The notes below the pieces were generated by a model that made no database searches, was not told the origin of the DNA, and worked only from the letters and a program-made list of their open reading frames with translations. Positions 21,070 to 29,606 of a DNA stretch of 64,000 bases are shown here, in pieces. Each line of letters begins with the position of its first letter. Within the stretch, counting starts at the first letter, position 1. The DNA comes from Arthrobacter citreus (GTDB lineage: Bacteria > Bacillota > Bacilli > Bacillales > Bacillaceae_G): positions 1,860,001 through 1,924,000 of the forward strand of contig CP053688.1 of assembly GCA_013200995.1 (NCBI GenBank), in the 5' to 3' direction. The translations under genes and the position numbers were made by a program.

Positions 21070-21954
21070 TTATTTTTTAGTATATTCCTTAAATTCCTCT
21101 AAAATATCATTTGTACAAGTAATTAACTTCGCTCCATCCTGAATTAAACGATGATTTCCTTTATATTCTTCCATTATAATCGGACCTGGCACAGCAAATA
21201 CCTCTCGATTATATTGAATTGCAAAATTTGCTGTGATCATCGTGCCACTTTTCTCATTTGCCTCTAATACGATTAAACCTTTTGATAATCCTGCAATAAT
21301 TCTATTTCTTCTAGGAAAATACCTTTTTTCTGGTTTAATATAATAGGGATATTCACTAATAATTAAATGCTTACTAGCTATTTCATCAAATAAGTTACGA
21401 TTTTCTTTCGGATAAATATAGTCTAACCCACATCCTACAACTGCAACCGTCGTTCCATTATGGAAAATAGTTGATTTATGCGCAATAGAATCGCATCCAG
21501 CTGCCATTCCACTTACAATTACACAATTTTCTTTCATTAAGTCTTTTATTAATGAATGACAAATTATATTTGCAAATAATGATGGTTTTCTAGCACCTAT
21601 TATACTGATCATAAATTTTTTATGTAAGATATTTTGATTACCTATTAAATATAAAACAAATGGAGGGTCACAAATTTCTTTTAGCAAATCGGGATACAAA
21701 TCATCATAAATTGTAATAATTTTAATATTTTTTTTATAGTTTTCTTTTAAAATATCAAGAATGGAAGATGAATGAAGTTGATTATATAATTTTTCCGCAG
21801 CTTTTGAAGACATTTGAAAAGTAGTTTGAAATATTGAAGGTGAATAATGATAGAGGTTTTCCAAGTTTGGATCATAGTGAAGAATTTTCTTGATCGCTTG
21901 ATAATTTTCAAATAAAAAGTGATGCAAATGAATCAGTCGAATTTTCTTTCCCAT
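21070..21954 (-). CDS. dprA: DNA-processing protein DprA/Smf
   Basis: DprA loads RecA on incoming single-stranded DNA during natural transformation. The Rossmann-like core carries GARKPSLFAN, VSGMAAGCDSIAHK and FPRRNRIIAGLSKG. A helical N-terminal region covers about 1-80. The 294-aa length fits the short Firmicute form, lacking an extended C-terminal domain. It lies between sucD and topA, the usual Bacillus position. Presence of dprA alone does not prove competence. Confidence 0.95.
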   Translation of the reverse strand: MGKKIRLIHLHHFLFENYQAIKKILHYDPNLENLYHYSPSIFQTTFQMSSKAAEKLYNQLHSSSILDILKENYKKNIKIITIYDDLYPDLLKEICDPPFVLYLIGNQNILHKKFMISIIGARKPSLFANIICHSLIKDLMKENCVIVSGMAAGCDSIAHKSTIFHNGTTVAVVGCGLDYIYPKENRNLFDEIASKHLIISEYPYYIKPEKRYFPRRNRIIAGLSKGLIVLEANEKSGTMITANFAIQYNREVFAVPGPIIMEEYKGNHRLIQDGAKLITCTNDILEEFKEYTKK

Positions 21955-21973
21955 AAACTCTCCTTCCTTTTAA

Positions 21974-22001
21974 GAAAAGTAGCCTCCAAATGGAGGCTAC
22001 T
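21974..22001 (-). terminator. Rho-independent terminator after sucD
   Basis: A perfect 10-bp stem (AGTAGCCTCC 21978-21987 with GGAGGCTACT 21992-22001) has a 4-nt loop and on the minus strand is followed by TTTTCTT. Confidence 0.88.
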
Positions 22002-22012
22002 TATTTAACATT

Positions 22013-22927
22013 TTATACTAAAGCTTCGTGTGTCTTACATTGTTCATATAAGCCACGCTCTTTTAATACACTAATTAAAGTTTCGCCCATTACTGCTGGA
22101 GTAAGAGCTACTTTAATGCCACAGCTTTCCATTGTAGCCATTTTTTCTTTAGCAGTACCTTTACCGCCTGCGATGATTGCACCAGCATGGCCCATACGTT
22201 TACCTTCTGGAGCTGTTTGACCGCCAATGAATCCTACTACTGGTTTCGCCATATTAGCTTGTACCCACTCAGCAGCTTCTTCTTCTGCAGTTCCACCGAT
22301 TTCACCAATCATAATAACTGCATAAGTTTCTGGATCTTCATTGAATGCTTTTAAAACATCGATGAAGTTTGTTCCGTTAACTGGGTCTCCACCAATACCT
22401 ACAGCTGTAGATTGACCTACACCTGCTTGAGATAATTGATGAACAGCCTCATAAGTTAACGTACCAGAACGAGATACGATACCTACGTGACCTTTGTTAT
22501 GGATGTAACCAGGCATAATTCCGATTTTGCACTCATCAGGAGTAATAACACCTGGGCAGTTTGGACCAACTAGTCTAGTTTTTTTGCCTTCCATATACTT
22601 TTTAACTTTTACCATGTCAAGTACAGGAATTCCTTCAGTAATACAAATAGCGATATCTAATTCAGCATCAACAGCTTCCATGATCGCATCTGCAGCAAAT
22701 GCAGGTGGTACATAGATAACAGATGCGTTAGCACCAGTTGTAGCTACTGCTTCTGAAACAGTATTAAATACAGGTACGCCAGCGATATCAGTTCCACCTT
22801 TACCAGGAGTTACACCGCCAACAATTTTAGTACCATACTCAAGCATTTGTGTAGTATGGAATAAGCCTTGAGAACCAGTAATACCTTGTACAATGACTTT
22901 TGTATCTTTATTAATAAATACGCTCAT
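22013..22927 (-). CDS. sucD: Succinyl-CoA synthetase alpha subunit (ADP-forming)
   Basis: TCA-cycle enzyme that converts succinyl-CoA to succinate with phosphorylation of ADP or GDP. The CoA-binding N-terminal Rossmann domain carries [11 protein letters not shown]. The phospho-carrier His247 is in the GHAGAI motif. The RSGTLTYE segment and the [10 protein letters not shown] segment are typical. It has 304 aa and starts 16 nt after the sucC stop, so sucCD form one operon ended by the terminator at 21974-22001. Confidence 0.98.
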   Translation of the reverse strand: MSVFINKDTKVIVQGITGSQGLFHTTQMLEYGTKIVGGVTPGKGGTDIAGVPVFNTVSEAVATTGANASVIYVPPAFAADAIMEAVDAELDIAICITEGIPVLDMVKVKKYMEGKKTRLVGPNCPGVITPDECKIGIMPGYIHNKGHVGIVSRSGTLTYEAVHQLSQAGVGQSTAVGIGGDPVNGTNFIDVLKAFNEDPETYAVIMIGEIGGTAEEEAAEWVQANMAKPVVGFIGGQTAPEGKRMGHAGAIIAGGKGTAKEKMATMESCGIKVALTPAVMGETLISVLKERGLYEQCKTHEALV

Positions 22928-22943
22928 TTTTATCCTCCCTTTC

Positions 22944-24104
22944 TTAGCCTACAAGTGCAACGATTTTTTCAGCGCCATCAGCCATTGAATCTGCTGCAAC
23001 AATGTTTAAGCCAGATTCATTAAGAATCTTCTTACCTAATTCAACATTCGTTCCTTCTAAACGAACAACTAATGGTAAGTGTAAACCAACTTGTTTAGTA
23101 GCTTCGATTACACCTTCTGCAATAACATCACATTTCATGATGCCACCGAAGATGTTAACGAAAATACCTTTAACATTTTGGTCTGAAAGGATGATTTTAA
23201 ACGCTTCTGTAACTTTCTCTGCAGTAGCACCGCCCCCCACATCAAGGAAGTTAGCCGGGTCTCCGCCGTAATGTTTAATGATGTCCATAGTAGCCATTGC
23301 AAGACCTGCACCATTAACCATACAACCAATATTTCCGTATAAAGAAATATAGTTTAAGTCGTACTTAGAAGCTTCGATTTCTTTTGGATCTTCTTCTTCT
23401 AAGTCACGGTAAGCTAAAATATCAGCATGACGATATAAAGCATTTGAGTCAAAGTTTAACTTTGCATCTAATGCCATTACTTCGCCATCACCCGTTACTA
23501 CTAGAGGGTTAATTTCAGCGATAGAGCAATCTTTTTCAACAAACGCACTGTATAAGCCCATCATGAACTTTACAGCTTTGTTAACTAAGTTGCTAGGGAT
23601 GTTGATATTGAACGCAATACGACGAGCTTGGAAGCCTTGTAGACCTACTGCAGGATCAATATACTCTTTAAAGATTTTTTCAGGTGTTTTTTCAGCTACT
23701 TCTTCAATTTCAGTTCCACCTTCTTCAGAAGCCATTAATACAACTTGTGAAGTAGCGCGGTCTAAAACTAAACCAACATAATATTCTTTTTTAATATCGC
23801 AGCCTTCTTCGATAAGTAAGCGCTTAACTTCCTTACCTTCTGGTCCAGTTTGATGAGTAACTAATACTTTACCTAGAATCTCACTAGCATATGTATTTAC
23901 TTCATCTAAATTTTTTGCTACTTTTACGCCGCCCGCTTTACCGCGACCACCAGCGTGAATTTGAGCTTTTACTACGCATACAGCTGTACCTAATTCTTTT
24001 GCTGCTTCTACTGCTTCTTCAACTGTGAATGCAACTTTACCATTTGGTACTTTTACGCCATAGCTTCGTAGGATTTCTTTCCCTTGATACTCATGGATAT
24101 TCAT
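22944..24104 (-). CDS. sucC: Succinyl-CoA synthetase beta subunit
   Basis: Partner of SucD; it carries the ATP-grasp nucleotide-binding domain and the hinge that binds succinate. The N-terminus [17 protein letters not shown], the [16 protein letters not shown] segment and the C-terminal [17 protein letters not shown] motif are diagnostic. The start was placed at ATG 24104, with GGGGAGG upstream; a longer in-frame reading runs through that site. Length is 386 aa. A good promoter lies at 24151-24179 and an inverted repeat overlaps its -35 box. Confidence 0.98.
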   Translation of the reverse strand: MNIHEYQGKEILRSYGVKVPNGKVAFTVEEAVEAAKELGTAVCVVKAQIHAGGRGKAGGVKVAKNLDEVNTYASEILGKVLVTHQTGPEGKEVKRLLIEEGCDIKKEYYVGLVLDRATSQVVLMASEEGGTEIEEVAEKTPEKIFKEYIDPAVGLQGFQARRIAFNINIPSNLVNKAVKFMMGLYSAFVEKDCSIAEINPLVVTGDGEVMALDAKLNFDSNALYRHADILAYRDLEEEDPKEIEASKYDLNYISLYGNIGCMVNGAGLAMATMDIIKHYGGDPANFLDVGGGATAEKVTEAFKIILSDQNVKGIFVNIFGGIMKCDVIAEGVIEATKQVGLHLPLVVRLEGTNVELGKKILNESGLNIVAADSMADGAEKIVALVG

Positions 24105-24150
24105 GATCCATCCTCCCCTTTTAGAACAAGACAAATTAAAACACATCCCT

Positions 24151-24179
24151 ATTGTATCTCTTACAGAATATACTGTAAA
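24151..24179 (-). promoter_or_regulatory. Sigma-A promoter of sucCD with overlapping palindrome
   Basis: On the minus strand TTTACA (plus 24174-24179) and TACAAT (plus 24151-24156), each 5/6 to consensus, are 17 bp apart. The inverted repeat TTACAG-N6-CTGTAA (24161-24178) covers the spacer and -35 and could be an operator. Confidence 0.7.
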
Positions 24180-24405
24180 TACTTTAGTAGAAAAGAATTA
24201 AATATTCTATGTTTTTATATAGAAAACCTTTTCAGAAACAATAGATGATGTCAGTTTATCATATTACAATATTAATTTTTAATTTGTTTTTTGTAAATAT
24301 TAAGAAAATTCTTGCTTCAAATAAAAAAAATACGTCCATTTTCGAAAACATTTGAGTAGCTACCCTAATACTTATAGATGCCAATTTATATGTGTTATTA
24401 TGTAA

Positions 24406-24439
24406 GAAAAACCGGGCAAAAAACGCCCGGTCTTTTTTT
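24406..24439. terminator. Bidirectional-looking terminator between rnhB and sucC
   Basis: The stem ACCGGGC 24411-24417 pairs with GCCCGGT 24425-24431. It is flanked by T runs on both strands (minus GTTTTTC, plus CTTTTTTT), so it can act in either direction. Confidence 0.8.
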
Positions 24440-24456
24440 GCTTAGAGTACAGCAGC

Positions 24457-24486
24457 AAAAATACCACAGTTTTTAGAACTGTGGTA
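24457..24486 (-). terminator. Rho-independent terminator after rnhB
   Basis: A perfect 10-bp stem (TACCACAGTT 24462-24471 with AACTGTGGTA 24477-24486) has a 5-nt loop. On the minus strand TTTTT lies at the stem base. It is the nearer of two tandem terminators downstream of rnhB. Confidence 0.78.
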
Positions 24487-24612
24487 CACCTCAAAATTTA
24501 TACTTTGTTATCTTTTTAAAAAAATTCTTCGTTGTTACTTGTGTAATTTTAAAAAGCAAATTACTTCAATTAACGAAGGATTTGTAATCGTAATTTTACT
24601 TATTCTATACTC

Positions 24613-25389
24613 TTATGTATTAGAATTAACTTGTTCTTTTATAGGCGCAAATGATCTCCTATGTTCATTTATTATTCCATGCTTTTCAATTGCTTGGAGA
24701 TGTTCTTTCGTTCCATATCCCATATGCTTTTCAAAGCCGTAGTTTGGATGCTTTAAACTTAGTTCGCACATTAAAGAATCCCTTGTTTCTTTTGCAAGGA
24801 CAGATGCTGCTGCAATACTTATGCTTGTTGCATCACCTTTAATGATTGATGTTTGAGAAATTTCCATTGGTAGTTTCATTGCATCAATTAATAAATGTTC
24901 AGGCAAATGTTTAAGTTGCTCTATTGCACGTTTCATTGCTAATTTTGTTGCTTCATAAATATTGATTTCATCTATTTCGCTTGAGCTAGCCATACCAATT
25001 CCATATGAAATTGCTTCTTCCTTAATTCGTTTAACGAAATACTGTCTTTTCTCTTTTGATAATTTTTTTGAGTCATCAAGGCCGATCAGTTCAGTATCTT
25101 CTGCTAAAATTACTGCCGCTGCTACTACTGGTCCAGCTAATGGCCCTCTTCCAACCTCATCTACTCCTGCAATTAATTTTACATTTTGCATATATAGATT
25201 CTTTTCATATTCCATCATCTTTAAAAATTTTAAGCGAGCTTGCTCTTTTTTTTCTTGTTCTCTATACCACTTTGCAACTAGCTTTTGCACACCAATTCGC
25301 TGATCACTTTCAAATTCTTTTAAGAGTTCACTACTTGGGTCAGTTAGTTCATTTAATTTATTTTTTATTTCGTCTATTTTCAGCGACAT
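24613..25389 (-). CDS. rnhB: Ribonuclease HII
   Basis: Removes ribonucleotides misincorporated in DNA and cleaves RNA-DNA hybrids. The catalytic GVDEVGRGPLAGPVVAAAV segment has Asp77 and Glu78, and further acidic residues follow in GLDDSKKLS and LLIDAMKL. The N-terminal extension of about 70 residues is typical of Bacillus RNase HII. It has 258 aa with GGAG upstream. It follows rbgA and ends at the two tandem terminators. Confidence 0.96.
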   Translation of the reverse strand: MSLKIDEIKNKLNELTDPSSELLKEFESDQRIGVQKLVAKWYREQEKKEQARLKFLKMMEYEKNLYMQNVKLIAGVDEVGRGPLAGPVVAAAVILAEDTELIGLDDSKKLSKEKRQYFVKRIKEEAISYGIGMASSSEIDEINIYEATKLAMKRAIEQLKHLPEHLLIDAMKLPMEISQTSIIKGDATSISIAAASVLAKETRDSLMCELSLKHPNYGFEKHMGYGTKEHLQAIEKHGIINEHRRSFAPIKEQVNSNT

Positions 25390-25427
25390 AAATTTTGTAC
25401 TCCTTTTTTAACTTTATCTATTTCATT

Positions 25428-25467
25428 AAAAAAGAAGAAAGTACGCTTACTCATGCGTACTTTCTTC
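25428..25467 (-). terminator. Terminator overlapping the rbgA stop codon
   Basis: A perfect 13-bp stem (25434-25446 with 25455-25467, GAAGAAAGTACGC and its complement) has an 8-nt loop containing the rbgA stop, and is followed on the minus strand by TTTTTT. One arm therefore lies inside the coding sequence. Confidence 0.85.
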
Positions 25468-26346
25468 TAGTATTTCATCAGTCACTTCAAGCATCGAAGG
25501 ATTCTCAAATGTTAATCTGCCTAATTTCCCAGCTCTTAGCTCACGTAAAAATAAATCAGATGTTTTATCATAATCTATAATTCCGCCTGACATTAAAAAT
25601 CCACGTTTTTTCCCAATATGATCAAAAACATCTACTACATTTTCAGAAAATAAAATTTCATCATTCATGTCGTATCGATCTTTTAATACATTTGGATAAT
25701 ATTCTCTTAAGAATTTAATAGCATAGATCATTACTTCTTGTAAATTAATAATACTGTCTTTTATTGCCCCTGTTGTTGCTAAGCGTAGACCAACAATTTG
25801 GTCTTCAAACTTTGGCCATAATATCCCAGGTGTATCAAGCAATTCAATTTCTTTCCCTACTTTTATCCATTGTTGTGCTTGTGTTACGCCGGGACGGTCA
25901 CCAGTTTTAGCAATATTTTTGCGTGCTAGCTTATTAATTAAAGTCGATTTACCTACGTTAGGAATCCCTACGATTAAAGCTCGAATTGCGCGAGGTTTAA
26001 TCCCTCTCGATCTCATTTTATCGAATTTCTCTTTAACTAGAATTTCACACGAACTAATAATTGCTTTTAATCCTTGTCCAGAAGCTGCATCAATAGCAAT
26101 AGCCATTACTCCTTGCTTTTCATAATATGCTAACCATTGCTGCGTATTTCTTGGGTCTGCTAAATCTGCTTTATTTAATAAAAGCAATCTAGGCTTATTT
26201 GAAATAATTTCATCGATCATTGGATTTCTTGAAGCTGCTGGTACTCTAGCATCCGCTAATTCAATTACAACATCAATTAATGAAAGCTTTTCAGTAACCT
26301 GCCTTCTAGCTTTTGCCATATGACCTGGAAACCATTGAATCGTCAT
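25447..26346 (-). CDS. rbgA: Ribosome biogenesis GTPase RbgA (YlqF)
   Basis: A circularly permuted GTPase needed for a late step of 50S assembly, including entry of L16. The permuted order is visible: G4 NKAD at residues 58-61 precedes G1 GIPNVGKS at 127-134, followed by G3 DTPG at 171-174. The start is ATG 26346 ([10 protein letters not shown]), with AAGGTGG upstream; a longer in-frame reading overlaps lepB. Length is 299 aa. The lepB stop lies 46 nt upstream, so the two are probably co-transcribed. Confidence 0.96.
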   Translation of the reverse strand: MTIQWFPGHMAKARRQVTEKLSLIDVVIELADARVPAASRNPMIDEIISNKPRLLLLNKADLADPRNTQQWLAYYEKQGVMAIAIDAASGQGLKAIISSCEILVKEKFDKMRSRGIKPRAIRALIVGIPNVGKSTLINKLARKNIAKTGDRPGVTQAQQWIKVGKEIELLDTPGILWPKFEDQIVGLRLATTGAIKDSIINLQEVMIYAIKFLREYYPNVLKDRYDMNDEILFSENVVDVFDHIGKKRGFLMSGGIIDYDKTSDLFLRELRAGKLGRLTFENPSMLEVTDEILEESTHE

Positions 26347-26392
26347 GTTGCCACCTTCTTTATGCAATAAATATTCAAGTTTAATATGGCAT

Positions 26393-26947
26393 TTATTTTG
26401 CCATTTTAACCTCAGAGATCGGCCAGAATACAATGCTCGCTCGACCTAAAATTTCTTTTTGACTAACCGTTCCGATAATACGACTATCTTTACTTAATCG
26501 ACGATTATCCCCTAAAACGAATACTTGTCCTTTTGGTACAGTCTTTTTGCCAGTAATCTCTTCTAGCGTAAAGTCTTCCGTAAGAGGACCATCCTTTGTT
26601 TCTTTTTTATATTCATTCAAATATGGTTCTTTATACGGTTTACCGTTAACATATAGAACATCATTTCTATATTCAACTGTGTCACCTGGTAAGCCGATTA
26701 CACGTTTAATATAATCTTTTTCCTTAGTAGCATGGAAGACTACAATATCAAAACGTTTTGGTTCATGAATCTTGTAAACAATTTTATTTACAATCATTCT
26801 ACTTTGATCTTGTAATGTTGGCATCATTGAGATACCGTCAACTAAAACCGGTGTAAAAAGGAATGTTCGAATACCAAGTGCAAGTACAAGCGCAATAAAG
26901 ATTGTTTTAACTAATTCCCAAATTCCACCACTATTGCTTTCTTTCAA
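26393..26947 (-). CDS. lepB: Type I signal peptidase
   Basis: Membrane-anchored serine protease that removes signal peptides at the outer face of the membrane. One N-terminal membrane helix (about residues 9-31) is followed by the Ser box DGISMMPTL with nucleophile Ser40 and the KRVIGLPGD box with general base Lys81. The [11 protein letters not shown] segment closes the fold. The frame opens at TTG 26962, which overlaps the Shine-Dalgarno GGAGGG, so TTG 26947 was chosen. The protein is 184 aa, like Bacillus Sip proteins. It sits between rplS and rbgA; B. subtilis does not place a sip gene exactly here. Confidence 0.93.
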   Translation of the reverse strand: MKESNSGGIWELVKTIFIALVLALGIRTFLFTPVLVDGISMMPTLQDQSRMIVNKIVYKIHEPKRFDIVVFHATKEKDYIKRVIGLPGDTVEYRNDVLYVNGKPYKEPYLNEYKKETKDGPLTEDFTLEEITGKKTVPKGQVFVLGDNRRLSKDSRIIGTVSQKEILGRASIVFWPISEVKMAK

Positions 26948-27063
26948 CCTAAATCCCTCCAATTATAACCATACGTTTTGAAGTATTAACCTTACAAAAG
27001 TTAAAACCTTTATTTATGTATTCTATTTTACTTTTTATTATATCCATAATCTACATTTATTGG

Positions 27064-27096
27064 AAAAAAAGGAGCTTGTTTTATACAAGCTCCTTT
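27064..27096 (-). terminator. Rho-independent terminator after rplS
   Basis: A 12-bp stem (AAAGGAGCTTGT 27068-27079 with ACAAGCTCCTTT 27085-27096) has a 5-nt loop and is followed on the minus strand by a run of T. Confidence 0.88.
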
Positions 27097-27103
27097 CAAA
27101 AGA

Positions 27104-27448
27104 CTATCGAAGTTCTTTAATTCTTGCTTTTTTACCAGTAAGTGCACGTAGGTAGTAAAGTTTAGCACGACGTACTTTACCGCGACGAACAACGTCTAAT
27201 TTAGCAATTTTTGGAGTGTGAATTGGGAACGTACGTTCAACACCAACTCCGTAAGAAATTTTACGAACTGTGAAAGTTTCGCTAATTCCGCCACCACGAC
27301 GTTTAATAACTACACCTTCGAATAATTGGATACGCTCACGAGTACCCTCAACAACTTTAACGTGAACTCGTACAGTATCACCAGGACGGAATGCTGGTAA
27401 GTCAGTTCTTAGTTGTTCTTTTGTAATTTCGTTGATTAAATTTTGCAT
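27104..27448 (-). CDS. rplS: 50S ribosomal protein L19
   Basis: L19 lies at the 30S-50S interface of the ribosome. The 114-aa basic protein contains [42 protein letters not shown] and [14 protein letters not shown], all family hallmarks. It is preceded by a leader of about 95 nt with its own candidate promoter and followed by a terminator, so it can be expressed separately from trmD. Confidence 0.98.
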   Translation of the reverse strand: MQNLINEITKEQLRTDLPAFRPGDTVRVHVKVVEGTRERIQLFEGVVIKRRGGGISETFTVRKISYGVGVERTFPIHTPKIAKLDVVRRGKVRRAKLYYLRALTGKKARIKELR

Positions 27449-27542
27449 ATTTTATGCGCTCCTTTTCCAACCGATGCTCTTACAAGATACATTGCTCGCA
27501 GCGGAACACCGAGAATAAAGGCTTAAGTATTAACTTAAGCCA
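27449..27542 (-). ncRNA. L19 (rplS) mRNA leader candidate
   Basis: A structured 5' leader is expected here: Rfam describes an L19 leader upstream of rplS in Bacillales. On the minus strand a perfect hairpin GGCTTAAGT/ACTTAAGCC (27520-27541) is followed by TGTTCCGCTGCGAGCAATG and a second part near GAGCATCGG, then the ribosome-binding site AAAGGAG. The assignment rests on position and hairpin content; a covariance search would settle it. Confidence 0.6.
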
Positions 27543-27548
27543 CAAGTT

Positions 27549-27577
27549 ATATTAACATATTCTTTTAGTGCGTGCAA
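27549..27577 (-). promoter_or_regulatory. Candidate promoter of rplS
   Basis: On the minus strand TTGCAC (plus 27572-27577) is followed by 17 bp and TAATAT (plus 27549-27554). Neither box is strong. It begins right after the trmD stop. Confidence 0.4.
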
Positions 27578-28327
27578 CTAGTTTTCTTGTTTTAATTCTT
27601 CTTTAACTTGCTCAATCCATTTAGACTCTTTTTCAGATAAAGTGTAGTCCTTAAGTAGATCTGGACGACGTGTTAAAGTTCGTTTAAAAGATTGTTTTGT
27701 ACGCCATTCCTCAATAAGAGCATGATTTCCAGATAATAATACCTCTGGCACTTTATGTCCTCTAAAATCGGCAGGTCTTGTATAATGGGGATGTTCTAAT
27801 AATCCTGTACTAAATGAATCTTCTATTTTTGAAGTTGTATTTCCGAGTACACCAGGCAATAAACGAACAACACTATCAGCAATTACCATAGCACCAAGCT
27901 CTCCACCAGTTAATACATAATCACCGATTGAGATTTCATCTGTTACGACATGCTCACGAATTCGCTCATCATAGCCTTCATAATGACCACAAATAAAGAT
28001 TAAATGTTCTTCTTTCGAAAGCTCTTCAGCTTTGCGTTGATTAAATCTCTCTCCTTGAGGGCATAAAAGGACGACTCTAGGCTTATTTTCACTTTTAGAT
28101 ACTAATTCATCCACAGCGTCAAAAATCGGCTGAGGAGCAAGTACCATACCTGCGCCTCCGCCATAAGGATAATCATCAACATTTGAATGTTTATTAGTCG
28201 AAAAATCTCTAAAATTAACGCAACGGAATTGGACTGCTTCTTTTTCTTGCGCTTTTTTTAAAATTGAGGAGTTTAATACTCCCTCAAACATTTCCGGAAA
28301 AAGTGTTAAAAAGTCTAATTTCATCAT
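27578..28327 (-). CDS. trmD: tRNA (guanine37-N1)-methyltransferase
   Basis: Makes m1G37 next to the anticodon, which prevents +1 frameshifting. The protein has the knotted SPOUT fold: the segments [31 protein letters not shown] and [16 protein letters not shown] surround the SAM-binding knot. At 249 aa it is typical. Its ATG overlaps the rimM stop (ATGA), so translation is coupled; a second ATG three nt later is an equally good start. Confidence 0.97.
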   Translation of the reverse strand: MMKLDFLTLFPEMFEGVLNSSILKKAQEKEAVQFRCVNFRDFSTNKHSNVDDYPYGGGAGMVLAPQPIFDAVDELVSKSENKPRVVLLCPQGERFNQRKAEELSKEEHLIFICGHYEGYDERIREHVVTDEISIGDYVLTGGELGAMVIADSVVRLLPGVLGNTTSKIEDSFSTGLLEHPHYTRPADFRGHKVPEVLLSGNHALIEEWRTKQSFKRTLTRRPDLLKDYTLSEKESKWIEQVKEELKQEN

Positions 28328-28839
28328 AATAGACCTTCCATTAATTCGATTTTAACTTTTTTATTCGTTACATCTACTTCTTTGACAATTTGTTCAATAT
28401 ATGGAATGAGCGCATCCTTTTGACCTTTTCTTTGAATAACCCAAACATCATTCGCTCCTGGAGATAATATTTCTTTTATCTTACCTATTTCTTCTCCATC
28501 AATTGTTTCAACTACACAACCGATAATCTCGTGGTAATAGTATTCATTTTTATCTAAATCATGTAGTTGGTCTTCAGTTATCTTTAATATTCCATTTTTC
28601 AGTGGCTCTACTGAGTTTAATGACTCATACCCTTCAAATGTAAGTAAATCAAAATTTTTATGTACACGGTGACTCGTTACGATTAATTTAATTGGTGTAG
28701 TTTCATTTTCTTTAAATAAATAAAGTGAATTTCCTTTTTTGTAACGTTTCTCAGGAAAATCAGTTCTTGAAATAACGCGAACCTCTCCACGAATTCCATG
28801 AGTATTTACAATTTTTCCGACATTTAAATATTTTTCCAT
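28324..28839 (-). CDS. rimM: 16S rRNA processing protein RimM
   Basis: Assembly factor for the head of the 30S subunit that binds S19. The N-terminal RimM domain has [19 protein letters not shown], and the C-terminal PRC-barrel contains [19 protein letters not shown] and [13 protein letters not shown]. The start was set at ATG 28839 with AGAGG upstream; the longer reading contributes 17 unlikely residues. Length is 171 aa. It overlaps trmD by 4 nt. B. subtilis ylqD, normally between khpA and rimM, is absent. Confidence 0.95.
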   Translation of the reverse strand: MEKYLNVGKIVNTHGIRGEVRVISRTDFPEKRYKKGNSLYLFKENETTPIKLIVTSHRVHKNFDLLTFEGYESLNSVEPLKNGILKITEDQLHDLDKNEYYYHEIIGCVVETIDGEEIGKIKEILSPGANDVWVIQRKGQKDALIPYIEQIVKEVDVTNKKVKIELMEGLL

Positions 28840-28916
28840 TCGATTACCTCTATATATAAAATTTCTTAAGTTTATAGTTAGTTTTACCATTCAGGTTGCA
28901 TATATGTCTACTAATG

Positions 28917-28950
28917 TTGAAAACGGCCCTTAGCTATAGCCAAGGACCGT
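28917..28950 (-). terminator. Terminator between khpA and rimM
   Basis: A 12-bp imperfect stem around a TATA loop (28923-28934 with 28939-28950) is followed on the minus strand by TTTTC. It separates rpsP-khpA from rimM-trmD. Confidence 0.7.
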
Positions 28951-28956
28951 CTTACA

Positions 28957-29196
28957 TTACTGAATATCTAAGTGAATACGTTTTGCGTGTTCATTACTTG
29001 CTGCGTAAACAACCGTACGAATCGCTTTAGCAATTTTACCATGTTTGCCAATCACTCTACCAGCATCTTCAGGGTTTACCTGTAAATGAAAGAATAGATT
29101 GTTCTCATCTTCTTTTACTTGAAGTGAAATATCCTCTGGATGATCTACAAGACTTGAAACAATTGCATTGATGAGTGTATTCATCTTTTTTTCCAT
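28957..29196 (-). CDS. khpA: KH-domain RNA-binding protein KhpA (YlqC)
   Basis: Small single-KH-domain protein that in Firmicutes pairs with KhpB/Jag and binds RNAs, linked to cell elongation and division. The GxxG loop lies in VIGKHGKIAKAIRTV. The whole 79-aa protein is essentially one KH domain. Its ATG is 2 nt past the rpsP stop, so translation is probably coupled; there is no strong ribosome-binding site of its own. An alternative ATG lies 12 nt downstream. Confidence 0.92.
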   Translation of the reverse strand: MEKKMNTLINAIVSSLVDHPEDISLQVKEDENNLFFHLQVNPEDAGRVIGKHGKIAKAIRTVVYAASNEHAKRIHLDIQ

Positions 29197-29198
29197 AA

Positions 29199-29471
29199 TT
29201 ACTTGCCGTTGCGAGCGTTGTGGAATTTCTCTAAGATACCAGCTTTAGAGAATAAGTTACGAACTGTATCAGATGGTTTAGCACCTGTTCCTAACCATTT
29301 TAATGCTGCTTCTTCATTGATTTTGATTTCAGCTGGTTGAGCAACTGGATTGTAAGTTCCAATTTCCTCGATGAAACGTCCGTCACGAGGAGAACGAGCA
29401 TCTGCTACTACTACACGATAAAAAGGAGATTTTTTTGCTCCCATACGTTTTAAACGAATTTTAACTGCCAT
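29199..29471 (-). CDS. rpsP: 30S ribosomal protein S16
   Basis: S16 is a primary/secondary 30S assembly protein. The N-terminus [26 protein letters not shown] is the family signature and the protein has 90 aa. CGGAGG precedes the start. It heads the rpsP-khpA unit and has its own promoter in the gap after ffh. Confidence 0.98.
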   Translation of the reverse strand: MAVKIRLKRMGAKKSPFYRVVVADARSPRDGRFIEEIGTYNPVAQPAEIKINEEAALKWLGTGAKPSDTVRNLFSKAGILEKFHNARNGK

Positions 29472-29508
29472 TTTTAAAGCACCTCCGAAAATATTTACAA
29501 CGTTTTAT

Positions 29509-29538
29509 ATATTATCAAAAACCAATACTGTTTGTAAA
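29509..29538 (-). promoter_or_regulatory. Candidate sigma-A promoter of rpsP
   Basis: On the minus strand TTTACA (plus 29533-29538) and TAATAT (plus 29509-29514) are 18 bp apart. The predicted start is about 30 nt upstream of the rpsP start codon. Confidence 0.5.
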
Positions 29539-29606
29539 GTAAAATTTCTTAACAGCATAATTTTTTATTAAATGATGTTTAAATGTTGGAAAATTATACA
29601 AAAAGA

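Larger units (their letters stand above)
24105..24612. other. Gap between rnhB and sucC; no gene seen
   Basis: This 508-bp interval contains the sucC promoter and leader and two tandem terminator hairpins, but no credible coding frame. In B. subtilis ylqG and ylqH occupy this place; neither is visible here. Confidence 0.7.
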
